Assembly (NCBI GenBank): GCA_027579435.1
Contig: JANBPK010000770.1
Span: 124,001-188,000 of the forward strand
DNA length: 64,000 nucleotides
Direction of reading: 5' to 3'
From: Candolleomyces eurysporus
Lineage: Eukaryota; Basidiomycota; Agaricomycetes; Agaricales; Psathyrellaceae
Under the pieces are notes generated by a model. The model was not told the DNA's origin. It saw only the letters and a list, made by a program, of their open reading frames with translations, and ran no database searches. The translations under genes were made by a program, and so were the position numbers. Shown in pieces: positions 1-12,358 of the stretch (the stretch's first letter is position 1; every line of letters begins with the position of its first letter).

Positions 1-54
1 ACGACGACGACGAAGAATGCTAAGGAGCTCACGAAGTGGTTTGCGCTCGGGTAG
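1..54 (+). CDS. possible 3' end of a gene entering from the left edge
   Basis: An open frame runs from the first base to a TAG at 52-54 and encodes a short tail (TTTTKNAKELTKWFALG). The Thr run then Lys-rich helix-like end resembles a real C-terminus, but 17 codons are too few to identify a family. If real it is convergent with the next gene, whose stop lies at 565. Confidence 0.25.
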   Translation, partial: TTTTKNAKELTKWFALG

Positions 55-564
55 TCGGTCGGTACGGTCGGGTCTCTGATACTGTGCCCCCGGGTGCCAG
101 GGGATGGGAGTGCTCAGTGAGATGCGGGTTGTGTGAGTCCGAGACTCGCCAGTGCATGGACGATAAGACACGAGGCTACGGCAAACATACACAAATAGCG
201 GACCGAGTCTGACCGCGCCATGGACTCGGATAGGGGCTTGCGCTTGGGCCACCTCGAGGTCGTTATCTTCATCGGGCCATTTCAAGTGACACTCGCATTC
301 AATTTAGGAAAGGATAGATGGTATAGATACACTTGATGTACAAGGTGATTATCCAATATATAATACGAGCATGCAAGATAATGTTATGATACAGTGCAAT
401 AGAGGAAAAGACTCGGAAAGCAAGACAGGAGAGTAGGAAGAAGAAAAATATGACAAGCGAGGATGTAGAGGAGGACGGAGAAGCAGATCCAAAAAGACTA
501 AATATGAGATCAACAAGCCGTGAAGGAGGACAACGGAAAATTATCCAAAACGAAAGCGTGCCGC
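55..564. other. intergenic, about 0.5 kb
   Basis: No coding frame is supported. The part from 300 to 500 is A/T- and purine-rich and probably holds the 3' untranslated ends of the flanking convergent genes. Confidence 0.5.
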
Positions 565-3500
565 TCAGTGCAACCTCGCTTTCATCTCGAACAACCTAGC
601 CGCCGAACACCTCACCAGCTCTTCACAAGCAACAGGATGTTCCTTCAACGAATGCTCAAACATCACCTCCGAACTCGTATCCTTGGAAAAGGCGACTCTT
701 GGTAACGGCGTCTGGTGGGTCGGGTTCTTGCTCGCGTTTTCTTTGGCGATCTGCTTGGCAAGCGTCCTATGATAATGAACGAGTGAATAAACGGACGTCC
801 AACGATAACAGAAACAGGGAGACAGAGACAGAACACCTACAAACACAACCGACACCTCCACTTGTTCCCCTCGTCAACATACAACAAATCCCAGTGCTTG
901 ACACCCAACTTTCCACTTGGCTGGATCCCACCTTTCGAAGTCGAGGAACTAGCAGAAGCCGGTTCAGCTTTGACAGGAATCGGAGGATGTTCCGCAGCAG
1001 GAGTTTGCGAAGACACCGACGACGAAGAAGCGGCTGGGTGAGCTGACGTCGATGCCTGTGGTGGCCGTTGCGCCTGCGAAGATGATGCTGAACTTGGTGG
1101 ATAGAATTCTGGTCGGTAGTAAGAGCCACCACTCCGAGGCACAGATGCAACCGAGGAAGTTGTTGTCGAGTTCGGCGATGATTGTGTTGCAGATGATTCC
1201 GGCCGGGACTGAGAATGGCTGCTGTTACTACTCCGAGGGCCAGATCCAGCCGAGAGTGTTACTGTGGAGTTTGGCGAAGATGAAGAAGCATTGAGACGTG
1301 AGGATGCAGTGTTGACAGAAAGTGGTGTAGGATTGGCGTCCTTCGTCGAATTCGCAGGCGTCGACTGAGCCTGCTGAGGCAAAACATGCGATGAACTCGA
1401 CGGCTCAGAGAGCCTCTTGAAAGGGTATGGCCTATTTGTCCTCACAGGCGGCGCATGCACAGTCGACGACTTATTCCTCTGCTGCTCCTCCGTCACTCCA
1501 CTCGCATTCGATGGCCCCTTTGGTCCCGGTACCGGTGAGCTCGGAGCAGTCGGCTGCCAAGGCGAAGACGACCGAGGTTCTTCTACCTCCCCTTCTTCCA
1601 GCATCTCTGTATCGCCACCGTTGGCTATTGGGTTCGGGGGAATGGAACTAGGGCGATAATTGTGAGTGTCCGGGTCATCATTCAATGTGTCATCAGAGGA
1701 ATCGTCCATCAACTGGTCCACGTCCGATTCGTCTTTCACAGCTTGGTCGTTGGTATCGACCTGTTGTCCCATAGATACGTCTACAGAGACCCTCCTCCTC
1801 ACAGCGGGGCGCTCTCCGGTGCCATCTCCCTCTTCTCCCCCTTCCTCCTGCTCCAGCGCCAAAATCGAAGTCGAAATTATTGAGGAAGAAGACGGCTTGA
1901 AGCTATCATTGGCGGACCTGGGCCTCTTAACCCCAACAACAACAGCCGGAAGCACGGAGCACGAAGAAGGCCTGCCCGGTGGTTGGGATGACGGTCCAGC
2001 ACTCAAGTCTCGACCAAGCCCGAGTCCAAGCCCACTGAGCCCAAGGCTCGCAGCCNGGTTCGTCGTAGCGGTCCTCGCCTCAGTGTTCGTCTGTGTACCG
2101 GAACCCGAGGAGGCGCTTCCAGGCCTGCTGCCATCACCGTTGGCACCACTGGCACTGGTACTGACACTGGCATGGCGGCTACTAAGACCCGTAGGTCCGC
2201 CATAATGAATCTGACTCAGGCTCCTCGGGGAAGCCGTATCCTTGCGAGACCCGTCCCTGCCGTCATCGCGATCACAATGATCGTCATCAGCATTCTGGAG
2301 AACCCTAAGACCACGATTGCTGGTACTTGGGCTGGTACTCCTCGGGAGATTGAACCCCTGAGTCGATGAGGATAGGGCAGCGACAGACGCCGGTGGAGTT
2401 GGGAGTGTGTTTTGTGCGGTCAGGGATTGAGGCGGAGGTGTTGAGGTCGCGGTAGTGAATCCCACTGGCTCGTGCTCCGGTCGTTCGATAGGGGGTATAG
2501 ATTTGAGAAGCGTCGGAGATGTCGATGTCGGTATCAAGCTACGATTGGAATTGCAGGAAGGACTTGGTTCCATTGAGTTAGCCCAAACATCCATCGACGG
2601 TTTCCTCGAATGGGGTTGAGCAATGGGCGGGGGCGTGCCAACAGCTGTCGAAGCTTCTCGACTCGGAGGAGCTGGTGGTCTATCGCCAGCATCGACGTCG
2701 AGGTCCGCGAGCTAAAAGATACGAAATTAGATCTGTATGTATAGAAGACTCAGAGGAAGAGGGACGTACGCTAGCTTTCACCTTCCTCATCATAGCCTGC
2801 ATCTTCCTCTCCGCCTGCTCCCTCAACGCCCTCTGCTGTTGGACGTCCCTAAACGCGGCCTGCAACGTATATTCCACCTGCTCCGACACTTCCCTCTGCA
2901 CCGTCTCCATTAATGATGCGCTGGTCGTCGTCCTTGCCGCTGACTCCGACGAAGAAGTTGAACTGGACGACGAAAACGAATTTCTAGGAACCTGACTCGC
3001 CAACCTCTTCTGCAAAACCTCCATACTCTTCAACTTGATCTCCAAGGCGCCCTTCTCACCCGCCAATTTCGCCGTATCCTGTTGGGCCATCATCATCGCC
3101 GCCGAACAGTTACACAACGTCTCCTTCAACTCCTTCGCCTCTTTCTCCAATTTCCCAATCCTATCTTGCAAATTGGCATTTTCCGCTTGTTGTTTCTCCA
3201 ATTCGGTTTTATAGGCGAAGGCAGTCGTGCGTTCGTTGGAGAGTGCTTCGACGAATCCTGCGTCCATTTTGTCCAGGACTGCACGGAAGTTGTTCACTGC
3301 TAACGCCCAGACTTGTTCGACACCTGTTTGGACGGGGGTGAGCGCAGCTATCATAGCTTCGTGCACCAGGTGTGAGGGTTTGCCTCCGGGGGTCGCACCT
3401 GCTGTTGTAGAAGGTGGGTTCGTAGCGACAGCGGTGGTAGTCGTACTGGTCGTAGTAGTCATAGACACAGATGTGGAACCCGCCGGGGCAGCCGCTGTAG

Positions 3501-4692
3501 GTGCGGCAGCGGAGTTGGGGGCAGGAGGAGCAGGTTGNCCCCCCAGTAACTACAGAGTCATAATTCGCTATCGAGACGGCACTGGGAGATGGAGCCGTAC
3601 CATTGATACTGCCTCGACGACAATGACTCTCCCGTCTTCCTAGCTCAGATGCGGGAGGCCGTGACTGCGGAATGGGCGGAGGTGGTAGTGATGAGGAATT
3701 AGGAACACGAGCCGGCATAGCCGGAGGATGATAATGAGGATAAGGGTTGACGCCAGACGCCTGTGTGTGCGGAACAACCGGACTAGCCTGTAATGGTAGT
3801 ATCGGAGGCGGAAGAGGGTGGTTCGGATGGACGGATGGCGGGTATCGGTCAACCNGGGGGATGCCCTGGCGCTCCCGTCGCTGTAGAATCATGAGGCGGA
3901 TGAGGGGGAGGACGGTGTGAAGAAGGGTGCTGGGCATGATTTTGAGGCTGAGACTGCGAGCCTGANTGCCGACTGGGACTGCTGGGAGGTTTGGAACTGG
4001 CGGTATTGCTGTGGTAGCGGTTGTGGTTCCTTATCGTAGTTGAAGTTCAAAGCTGGAGTCTACAGCCATGAATAATGTTAATCCTTGTCCCTGCAGCACA
4101 TTCTGTCACCGGAAGACATACCGGCAGCGTCATAAAGTCACCTGTCTGCACGAACCGGGCAAACTGGGCAAGATGATCTTGCCTGGTCTGCGTCAAAATG
4201 AACGATCAGCGCTTCCATCGTTTAAGAAGGGTCCGACATACAGGCATAGGAACGCCGGGAGCCGTATGCTGGGGCATATGCATGCTTAGTCGCTCGGCAG
4301 GAGGCATCATGGGCCTTGGAGGGTGGTGCTGCGCTGTTGCTTGGACGGAGCCTTGGTTTGGACCCTGCCGTCTGGTCGGAACCGGCTGGAGTTGATATTG
4401 AGAGGGCGGGGGCGGCGGTTGCAAAAACTGCCTTTGTTGAGGTTGCTGAGGGGACTCATATGCTTTCGAGGGGCCCAATGCTGCCTTTGTAGCTCCCTTG
4501 AAAAGAAAAAGAAAGAAACATCACAAGTCAGTCGGCCCTTTTCTTCCTTTGAAGGACTAAAAAGGGCGTAACAAAGAACTGGCAGGCAAAGAACCGCAGG
4601 CTAACCTGATACAGGGTCGAACTGCTTCTATGGGACTGCACAACGAGTCTGTCCCCGGGGACATTGCCATATAACGGGTGGTGTCCATCCAT
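565..4692 (-). CDS. large low-complexity protein with C-terminal C-x2-C...H-x4-H zinc-finger-like motif
   Basis: Predicted exons on the minus strand: 4692-4606, 4496-4242, 4187-4122, 4059-2770, 2711-841, 766-565 (about 1,250 codons). The start at 4692 has G at -3 and opens a frame that splices cleanly in phase. The N-terminal third is Q/P-rich; a coiled coil rich in E, K, Q and L follows (around 3350-2780); then about 600 residues of Ser/Thr/Pro-rich sequence with acidic patches. The end carries WRCRLC before the last intron and EHSLKEHPVAC after it, giving C-x2-C plus H-x4-H. The same block ends the gene at 12359-13788, so the two are paralogues. Ns at 3538, 3855 and 3966 shift the frame, yet Pro/Gln-rich coding resumes on each side, so I read them as base-count uncertainties. 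A nuclear regulatory role is likely but inferred; no family name is recognised. Confidence 0.75.
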
Positions 4693-6336
4693 GTCAACCA
4701 GGTCATGAATGTGGTGAGTCGTGGTGTTGGTAAATGAGTAACCGTGCCAGTTGCACGTGGATCAGGCTAGGGGTGTCGTGTTCTTTNTTTCTCTCGACTG
4801 CGGGAACCATATACTGGTAAGCCGTTCCAGCAGGCGATTCCCCGGTCCTGAGAGCAATTTTTTGCGCGTTAAGTGGTACCTGTGGGCTCAACATGNAGAA
4901 GAGGATCAAGGGGGTATTTAAATCAGCCCAGTCATGGTGATTGCCGCAGTCGGTCCGGGTGTTCTTCGACCTGGTCCGCTGCTCCTTTTATAGCACCTAA
5001 GAGCCGCCCTATCTGCTGGAGGATTTACATAAGAGAGCCCAATAGAAGGTAGTGGANGCTGGAGANAGATGTACTGGGGTATTTGGACCCAGTANACCCT
5101 TAATACCGCCCATTTGACCAAAAGGTTAATTGAATGCAAGAGCAATTTTGACAGGGTCCANCNACATCTCCATCACTCTNCTGATCATCACGATAACCCC
5201 ATACTTGGGTGTCAAAGCAAGCCCGGAATGTATAAGANTCAGTCACGCAAAGNNNNNNNNNGGNCAGAAACAACACCTTCACGACATCCAAAAGACCCTG
5301 ACCCTGAATTGTGCTCAGGTGCCGGACCCCGAATGTACCTGCAGACCCGGACTAATTATCTGCAAATCCTCGATTGCCCGAACGATTATGTAGCGAAAGG
5401 AAAGTTTCGTATCCCCGAACCCGAATGACTCNGGACCTGGTCACAGGATGTACACTGAAGGAAGAAGACAAGAATTCAGTANNGATACTCGTGCTTCCCG
5501 CCCAAGAGTCTGAATCCAGTACAGCTGCCTCGTGTAGTGCCTTCAGAGGTTCCAGTGTCCATNCCAAGTACTANCTCCTGAGGGAAAAAGGTGGATGGTG
5601 TGTACACATCACTANNCTCAACTGAAGAACAGAAGACACCTCTTTCGTTGACTCACCTGACACGGTCAGTTGAAGATCACCGCACCTCGAGGCGAGGTAT
5701 TTATCGGCATATGATCGTTACCACTGCCAGATTGACCAAAGAAATACGAGGATGGCTTTAGGATGAAAGTCGAGTCGAATGCTATTGTTCGAANCCNTCT
5801 NTATTGGATTCAGATCGAAGATGTCCATNNNGATCACGAGTCATTACCGAGATGCATCTGCACTCCGAGTCAAACTGGCTGTCGAAGTCGAGCACTGATG
5901 ATGATGGCAGCAAGTGGCTGGAAGAGCTAGGCACCCGAGTCGAGTCAGGAAGATAATTTGGCGCAAGGTCAGTTTCAGTCTCTCAACCATCTTCCGTCGN
6001 ATTACTCAAAAGTCAGATGGCCAGCCTACNGTGGATAATGGCTCGTCTACTGGCTTCTCTTCGAGCCTGAGACTATTTGGCGCCNTAGGTAACCCGACAG
6101 CTAGCCAGAGAGTGTTTCTCCGCGAAGGAACCACTCAGTTTTCTCTTGTTCCGGTTCAGTTGTGATCGTGAAAAGGAAGGTAACGGTCGAGAGAGGCATA
6201 AGCAACATGTCCATTTGTGTCACGAAGAAGGGTATAGGCACATGAACGAATATATATGTACAATGTTCAGGGAGACCGAAAAGTCAACCTGGATTTAGCG
6301 AGTACATCCCTGGATTCCCACTGCTCAGGTACAAGC
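4693..6336. other. intergenic, about 1.6 kb, many ambiguous bases
   Basis: No gene is supported. The stretch holds the 5' region of the zinc-motif gene and many single Ns plus a run of nine Ns near 5253. Short open frames on both strands have no family resemblance and are broken by the Ns. Confidence 0.5.
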
Positions 6337-6945
6337 TCAAGCAGAGCCGCCTTGAACACAGAGAACCTAAATCATCACAATATTGATCAGCGGCCATCCA
6401 AACCGTACGGAAAACTTGACATACCTCTCCGGGATAAATATTCGTGCAATTCTCATCGACGTTGGGGTTATTAGCCCTCAACGCCGCATAAGAAATACCT
6501 GCTGCGGCAGCAATACTCTCGCAGGTATTCCCAGACTGAACAACGGCAACGNTGGTGCAGTCCTGACCCTGTCGTCCCAAGCAGATAACCTATGCAACGG
6601 CAAGGAAGNCAAGTCAGCTAAATTAAGAATGATCAGNATTCTGAAAATAANGCTCACCTGCCCGACCCAGAGATTGGTGCACTCAGGGTTGATAACACCC
6701 TGGTTGGCTGCCAACAGCTGGTAGCTAATCNAAGATGCAAAACGATGAGCACGGTAATTTTTAGGAAGNTGAAAAAAATAAACGTACGTAGAAGCGTGTT
6801 GCTCCGCAGAAATCTTGTCGCACCAGTCGCCTGCCTGAACAGTATAGTTCCTGGCACAGGGAGGAACGCCCTGAGCAAGGGCTCCCGAAGTCAAAGTCAT
6901 AGCGACAGCGACAAGGGAAGCAAAACGGCCTGCAGTGAACAACAT
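6337..6945 (-). CDS. secreted two-LysM-domain protein (LysM effector-like)
   Basis: Four exons on the minus strand: 6945-6788, 6724-6658, 6589-6425, 6366-6337, giving 139 residues. A signal peptide is clear (MLFTAGRF, hydrophobic core, cleavage near ALAQG). LysM 1 begins CARNYTVQAGDWCDKI and continues through the YQLLAANQGVINPECTN block; LysM 2 begins VVQSGNTCESIAAAAGIS and ends NCTNIYPGEVLCV. Both show the usual ordered Cys and Asn-Pro turn. LysM domains bind chitin-type N-acetylglucosamine polymers; small secreted fungal LysM proteins can hide chitin fragments from plant receptors or protect hyphae. Which role applies here is unknown. An alternative in-frame ATG at 6975 would add ten residues; 6945 is preferred because the signal peptide starts there. 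One N (6552) falls in a codon without breaking the frame; other Ns lie in introns. Confidence 0.88.
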
Positions 6946-8745
6946 GGCGTCTAAGCTGGGAGAGACAGAGAGCAAGAGGCTTTGCAGCGGAAGATGGAGT
7001 GGATGTTCGAGAACTCTGAGAAGAGCTTGAGTTACCCAGACAGCATCTATCCAGGTTTTTATAGGTGTTTTGAAGAGCTCGTCGGGCTCGCAACCCCGCC
7101 AGTTATGAGTACCAAATTGGCCGGGTATTCGGGGAATTGAGTGCGGACTATAGGTNGCGATGAATCAAAAGAGTGACAACAGCGCCGAAAGATCAGAAAA
7201 GTGCCATGGACTTCCTTCCTGGGCGACCCTGCCACCCAGAATCCCACCGCGGTGACTCGAAGATTGGCAAAATGGGAGAGGACGTTAACCGGAGATCATA
7301 AAAAATCTCAGCTTCTGACGTTAGGCTTCACACCTTCCTCCGAAGTCCATGGATAGAACACAAAACCATAACATAAATCAAATTACTCACTAGGAGGTAG
7401 ACAGGTNTATTCCCAGCATGGATAGTCCGCAGTTTAGCTGTAATGATTGTGATCGAGTCACCTCGGAAAAAATGGCGAAGGGCAAAGTTCACAGGTACGG
7501 TATACGTGTTCAACGACGCGTTCATCGTTTCAAAACAGCGGGACCGTGAATTGACTGATTCACTCNATTCGGGGGCTATATGGTGCTTCTCAGAGTTCAG
7601 AGCTCCGAGACGCCATTNAAGAGAGTGGGTCTTCCCATAACACTTGTCGGGCACCACGTCGCGCAATACGGCACCGACGACAGAGGGGACCAAGTCGTAT
7701 TGCATGCGGCACTTTTGTGACACGGTTTTAACAAGGTCTTCAGCNTTCTTCAGCATAAGTATTCATCCNGGTGCGGTGGTCAGCGGTGCCCAGAGGTTAA
7801 GAAGCTCATCTTGCCAGGTTGCGCGATGATCCGATGCAGCACGGAACAGTTATAGCAGTATGCGGACTCCAAGCACACTATCCGCAGCCCGTTTCCACTG
7901 GAAACGTCTGAGAGGCGTAGTTTTCGTGACTCCGGATTCCCAGCTATCCCCNCGAATGAACGCATTAGCACAGATACGGCTGGATGGGCTAGCGTAGACC
8001 ATTCCAATCGAACTTCGAGGCAAGAACTTCGAGGCAAAAACCCAAAGAGAACGTGGACGGGTTCCAAAAAGCCAAAGCCTAGTCACAGTGGGCCATCTTA
8101 AGCTGGACCTCCACTAAGAAACCAATATTTCCTTCGATGATAAGATGCTACGAGCAAAGAAGGTCGTGCCAGAGAAGACGAAAGCGGCGTGATGGGTGGG
8201 TGGCCTGGGACCAGGAAGTGACGCGTTCGGAGTTCAATCCATCGGCAGGACCTATTGTAGGATTATTTCTTTCAGTCATAGATGAGAAAGCGTGTTGGTT
8301 GGATGTTGGAGTCGGAACGGGAGTAGACATCTGGGACCTTTCAAGAAAGGCTGCAACACGCCACCGAGAGTGTTGGCGTATATTTGTTCGTAACCGGGAC
8401 GTGATTGGAGTGAATTCCGGGCTTGCACAATCACACGCTTCTTGCCCAGGCAATGTGCAACCAGCTTCAGGGTTGTCTTCAAAAGGGTCAGCTGGCATGC
8501 TCTAGAAGTCCTCGATACCTTTCACCTTTGTCTTCAGAAGGCTTTCAGGAATCTTTGCATCGACCTGGCCGGTTACCTTCCGATTCCAGTTCGAACACCA
8601 CCGGCCGCCGTCCACCCGTTTAGTGCCGCAAGACGTCGGTGCATCGAATCCACCGACCTTTGATAGTCAATCACCCCTCGACATACATACCCCCACCTCC
8701 TGCGAGCGCTAATCGTAAACGCGACTAGCGCTGGGAATATTCGGA
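6946..8745. other. intergenic, about 1.8 kb
   Basis: Contains the divergent upstream regions of the LysM gene and the hydrolase. Open frames on both strands between 7300 and 8500 reach 95-140 codons but show no recognisable motif, signal peptide or consistent splice pattern, so none is called. Confidence 0.45.
7056..7063 (-). promoter_or_regulatory. TATA-like box upstream of the LysM gene
   Basis: TATAAAAA on the minus strand, 111-118 bases upstream of the proposed LysM start codon. Position and sequence fit a core promoter element; not tested. Confidence 0.4.
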
Positions 8746-10181
8746 ATGGCGACGAGGATCCGGGTTGAGCAGGTCGTTTTTCCACCGGATACCACGTACC
8801 CTCTCTTCATCACCGCGAACCGATACTGGCAGGACCACAGTTCAGAGGAACACACATCCAAAAGCAAGAGCGAAGCAATTCACAATCCTGAAGTCACATT
8901 AATTCTGCTTCATTCGACTAGTTTTCACAAAGAAACGTGGGAGCCCTGTTTAGAAACCCTGTTGAACCTCGGTATTTCAGCAGACGGGAAGAAGTCACCT
9001 AACATCCGAGAGGCTTGGTCGATAGAGTGCCCAAACCATGGCGAGTCCGCAGCCCTGAACGCAGAAGCATTTCAGAGCCCCGAATTTTCGCAGAAATGTG
9101 AGCATCTTTTCCCGAACCTTATATGCTTACCCATCAGCCACTAATGTGCGTCATAGTTGGATGTTGTGGCTACTCTCGAACCGTTCACCGTTTTTTGACA
9201 CAGGGCCCTGTATCCTTCTCCGACAGAAACCTGATTGGTATCGGCCACTCGCTGGGGGCCAATACGATGTACGCCTCTTTCTGTCTCCCAATCGACCTCA
9301 TATTTATCTGACCGAATCGACTAGACTGATGGTCCAAATTCTGCGCCCACGACTCCCTTTTTTATCGCTGATCATTGTCGAGCCTATGGTCAGCCCAGGA
9401 GGCACAGACCCTCTTGAGCCTCTACGAAAACGTTTGGTCGCCGCCGCGGGAAAACGGCGCGATACATGGGCCAGTCGCGATGAAGCCCGCCTGTGGCTTC
9501 TGGGATTGGAAGGGAGTGGCGGAAGGAAACGGAGAAGAGGGGTGTGGGACAAACGAGTGGTCGATTCTTTCGTGGTGGGTTTATATATTGTTTCATCAGG
9601 TACCGATCGGTTGAATTCTACCTCCTAGAAATTTGGAGTACGTCCAGTCTNACCGGAAAGCTCCGCCGGTTCTTCNGAAAGAACCAAGCAAGATCGTGAC
9701 ACGACATCGTTCACACTAGCATGCACTAGGAAGCAGGAAATTGTAATTACTCCTATCCCGGTTCACCTGCTTCTTAATCTAATCCGTATCTAGGCAATGT
9801 ATCTTGACGAGCGTGGCCCCAACGATGCAGTGGAGGTTTTGGATCGTATCTCATCTACACTGCCGATCCACTTGGTTCTAGGCCTAGTCAAAGACTACAT
9901 GCGAGTATTATGTTCTCATTGCTTCTGGCTCTCGCTGACAGTTCTTTAGACCTACAGCAGTTCATGACGCTTTGACAGGTCCCGCCCCAGGAAGACATCT
10001 AGCATCGGTAACATTAATGCCTGATGTTGGACATTTGGTATGTCATCTTCTGGCGTACGTCACAGTTACATGCCTAAACGTCTTCCAGATTCCTCAAGAG
10101 AAACCCGATGAACTGGCTGTTGTTCTTTTCAAGATCTTGAAACAAATCACGTCGAACTTGATAACACACGCAAAACTGTAA
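8746..10181 (+). CDS. alpha/beta-hydrolase-fold protein
   Basis: Seven exons: 8746-9097, 9157-9268, 9325-9574, 9629-9742, 9794-9900, 9950-10037, 10089-10181 (371 residues). The early strand and oxyanion segment reads LILLHSTSFHKETWEP; the nucleophile elbow is GIGHSLGA with Ser at about residue 149; a late MPDVGHL supplies the expected catalytic His. A C-terminal helix (DELAVVLFKILKQI) closes the fold. This layout is typical of fungal alpha/beta hydrolases related to peroxisomal Lpx1-type lipases, but the substrate cannot be read from sequence and no peroxisomal signal is evident. The fifth intron needs a GC-AG junction (AT|GCGAGT ... TTTAG) to keep the YIPTAVHDAL segment in frame. Ns at about 9651 and 9676 fall inside exon 4 without breaking phase. 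The gene ends 64 bases before the convergent helical-protein gene. Confidence 0.85.
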
Positions 10182-10245
10182 TGCGGCAGCTGGCCGACCC
10201 ACTCTTCTGACGACTCCATATAGCAACGCTAATGGATTGAATATT

Positions 10246-10811
10246 TCAACTGCTAGCCGAATCTAGTCTATGTTGTTCTGGTGACTGCTGCTCGATCCTT
10301 CGTCTCGCGGCNCTGGTGTACGAGTCCTAAAATTACATTCATAGGTGTTGGAGGAGAACTTGGTGAAAACATCACTAACCGTTGCAATTCTGTGTAAATC
10401 GTCAGCTACCCTCACAACCTGTCGAGATAACAAACGGGCTATCTTGAGCTTTTTCTCTGCTTTAGCCCTATGATAGTCTCCAATATTGTGTTTGAGTCTG
10501 ATTTATAGTAGTAGTCATTAGAACAATATCAGACTAGCTATAGGTACGACGACGCTCGCTCACATTTTGTAGAATTGCTCAATCATGCCCTTGTCCTCCT
10601 GACTCAAAAATATCTGGTGTTTCTCAAGCTCCAAGTCATGCTGCTTCTTATAAACAGCATCTGCATATTGGACCCAGCACTCTGTCCACCTGGTCCAGTA
10701 TCGGTTGAACATCACGGATTCCCAAAAGGTCGGCCGTTGGATGTGTGGAAGAGGAACCCGTGAGAGAGATACAATTTCCCTTATAGTGAGAAATGCAGGG
10801 ACGTTATCCAT
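10246..10811 (-). CDS. small helical protein, tandem paralogue A
   Basis: Three exons on the minus strand: 10811-10564, 10497-10380, 10326-10246, about 148 residues. The central block reads RYWTRWTECWVQYADAVYKK and then HQIFLSQEDK; exon 2 is a Lys/Arg-rich helix (DYHRAKAEKKLKIARLLSRQ). No signal peptide or membrane segment. The neighbouring gene at 10976-11536 has the same intron phases, an exon 2 of identical length (118 bases) and matching motifs, so the two are a tandem duplication. I do not recognise the family. A TAG just before the ATG supports the start at 10811. One N in exon 3 changes a single residue. Conservation of splice sites and frame in both copies argues that both are, or recently were, functional. 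Confidence 0.7.
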
Positions 10812-10975
10812 CTACTTGAGGGCAAGAGAACGGCTGTGGTGGTGGTGGATACGAATTAACCTTTTATGCATCGATCGCAAGGCAGGGTCTCGGTGCTCGC
10901 GACATACTGCAATGCTCGCCNCGCGTCGTGGATGAGGCCTGGCTGTGCCCACAGATCTATACATTCGCAAACAAT

Positions 10976-11536
10976 CTACTGTACAGTTTCTACTCCCAGC
11001 GTAGCAGCCTCCTGTCCAAGATCCAAGTCCTGCGATATCTTCCTGTTGATCGATCGTTTGTAGGAGTCCTGAAAAAAACTTGTAAATTGACGGCTACCAA
11101 TTACAACAGACCGTTTGTGGACGTCTTACCATCGCGACACGACGTAGCTGTAAATAATGGCTCCGAATTGACGCAGAGTATTCCCGAGCTCTCTTGGCCC
11201 TTTTCTCTGCTTTGGCACGTTGATACTCTTCAATATATCCCTGAAATCTAAGGGAGACTCCAAGAAATCATTTATGATGAATTGCACGTCGGAATGGATA
11301 CCGATGCGCGCTTACCCTCTGTAATGCCCTTCAATTNAAGTTTTATCTTCTGGGCTGAGAAAGACTTGGTGTTCTTCCAGCTCATGCTGCTTCTGATAAA
11401 CGAGCTCCGCTCGTTCTATCCAATGCTCCGTATATTCGGTCCAGTAACGATCGAGGAGCAGGGTTTGCAAAAATCCGGGGCGCTTAATTACGACCCGAGG
11501 GAGACGAATGAGAGAAACCAAGTTTGCCCTATCCAT
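10976..11536 (-). CDS. small helical protein, tandem paralogue B
   Basis: Three exons on the minus strand: 11536-11316, 11247-11130, 11068-10976, about 143 residues. Key blocks are RYWTEYTEHWIERAELVYQK, HQVFLSPEDK and, in exon 2, IEEYQRAKAEKRAKRAREYS, each aligning with paralogue A. Highly charged with heptad-like spacing, so a helical or coiled-coil fold is likely; no transmembrane segment. The start at 11536 is chosen because it aligns with the start of paralogue A (MD followed by a hydrophobic stretch); an upstream in-frame extension to 11662 exists but has no counterpart in A. One N lies in exon 1. No function can be assigned. Confidence 0.7.
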
Positions 11537-12358
11537 TCCGCACACGAAATGGGGGGAGCACGACGGTGGTAATGGGAGGTCGTCCACAACATGTTTCAAC
11601 GTCGGCTGCGTCGAGCAGGATGCAAAGTTCGCCTCGTGGTACTGATGTACCCACAGGCTCACACAGCGACAAACACTACAGTTGTNTACTGAGTTTTTCT
11701 GCTGCGCCTGAGTCCTAGTGGTGCCCGTTCAAATCAAAGAGGAAAATGAGAACTATGTTGCGTCCCGGACTGATAAATTCGGAGCCAGGATGATAAATAG
11801 TTCTGAGAGTATTCGGAAGGCCTCGAACAGTGAATCTAGCAAACTTTCCCTTTCGTGTAGTAGCGTTCCGCCACAGAAGTTCTTCAACAAAACCCGCTCT
11901 TACCGTTGCNCAAATCTCGCAAGTATTTACTCTTGCCGTGGCCCTGCAAACGCTAGGCTTTGATTGTCATAGGGCACGCAGAAAGCCTACTCGCGGGACG
12001 AAATGGAAGCAAAGGGAAGAGAAAAACAACCGGCCGACGAGGAGGCAGGTGGACGTCGAAAGATGTCTCGGAAGATTAAACTTGTATCATGATTAAATGT
12101 AAGGAAAATGATATCATAAGTACATAGATGCTTGTATGCGAGGAGGAAATGCAACAATTGAAAGTTAAGACAAAAGCCTAAGTCATGTCATATGTGTGAG
12201 AGTCGTCATGAGCATATGTGGGTAACGTGGTGTAAATGCAAAGATCGCCAAAATAAAGGAGCAAAAGCGGGTGTGATGTGCCAAGACAAAACAATTAAAC
12301 CTCCGAGTCGAAGGATAGACAATAAGAAAGAAGAGGGAGACAGAAGAAGAGAAGGCAA
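11537..12358. other. intergenic, about 0.8 kb
   Basis: Upstream region of helical paralogue B and 3' region of the zinc-motif paralogue. From about 12080 to 12360 it is A- and purine-rich. No coding frame is supported. Confidence 0.5.

Noticed and set aside
7300..8500. Several open frames of 95-140 codons on both strands
   Set aside because: No shared splice pattern, motif or paralogue; Ns interrupt them and they overlap each other in different frames.
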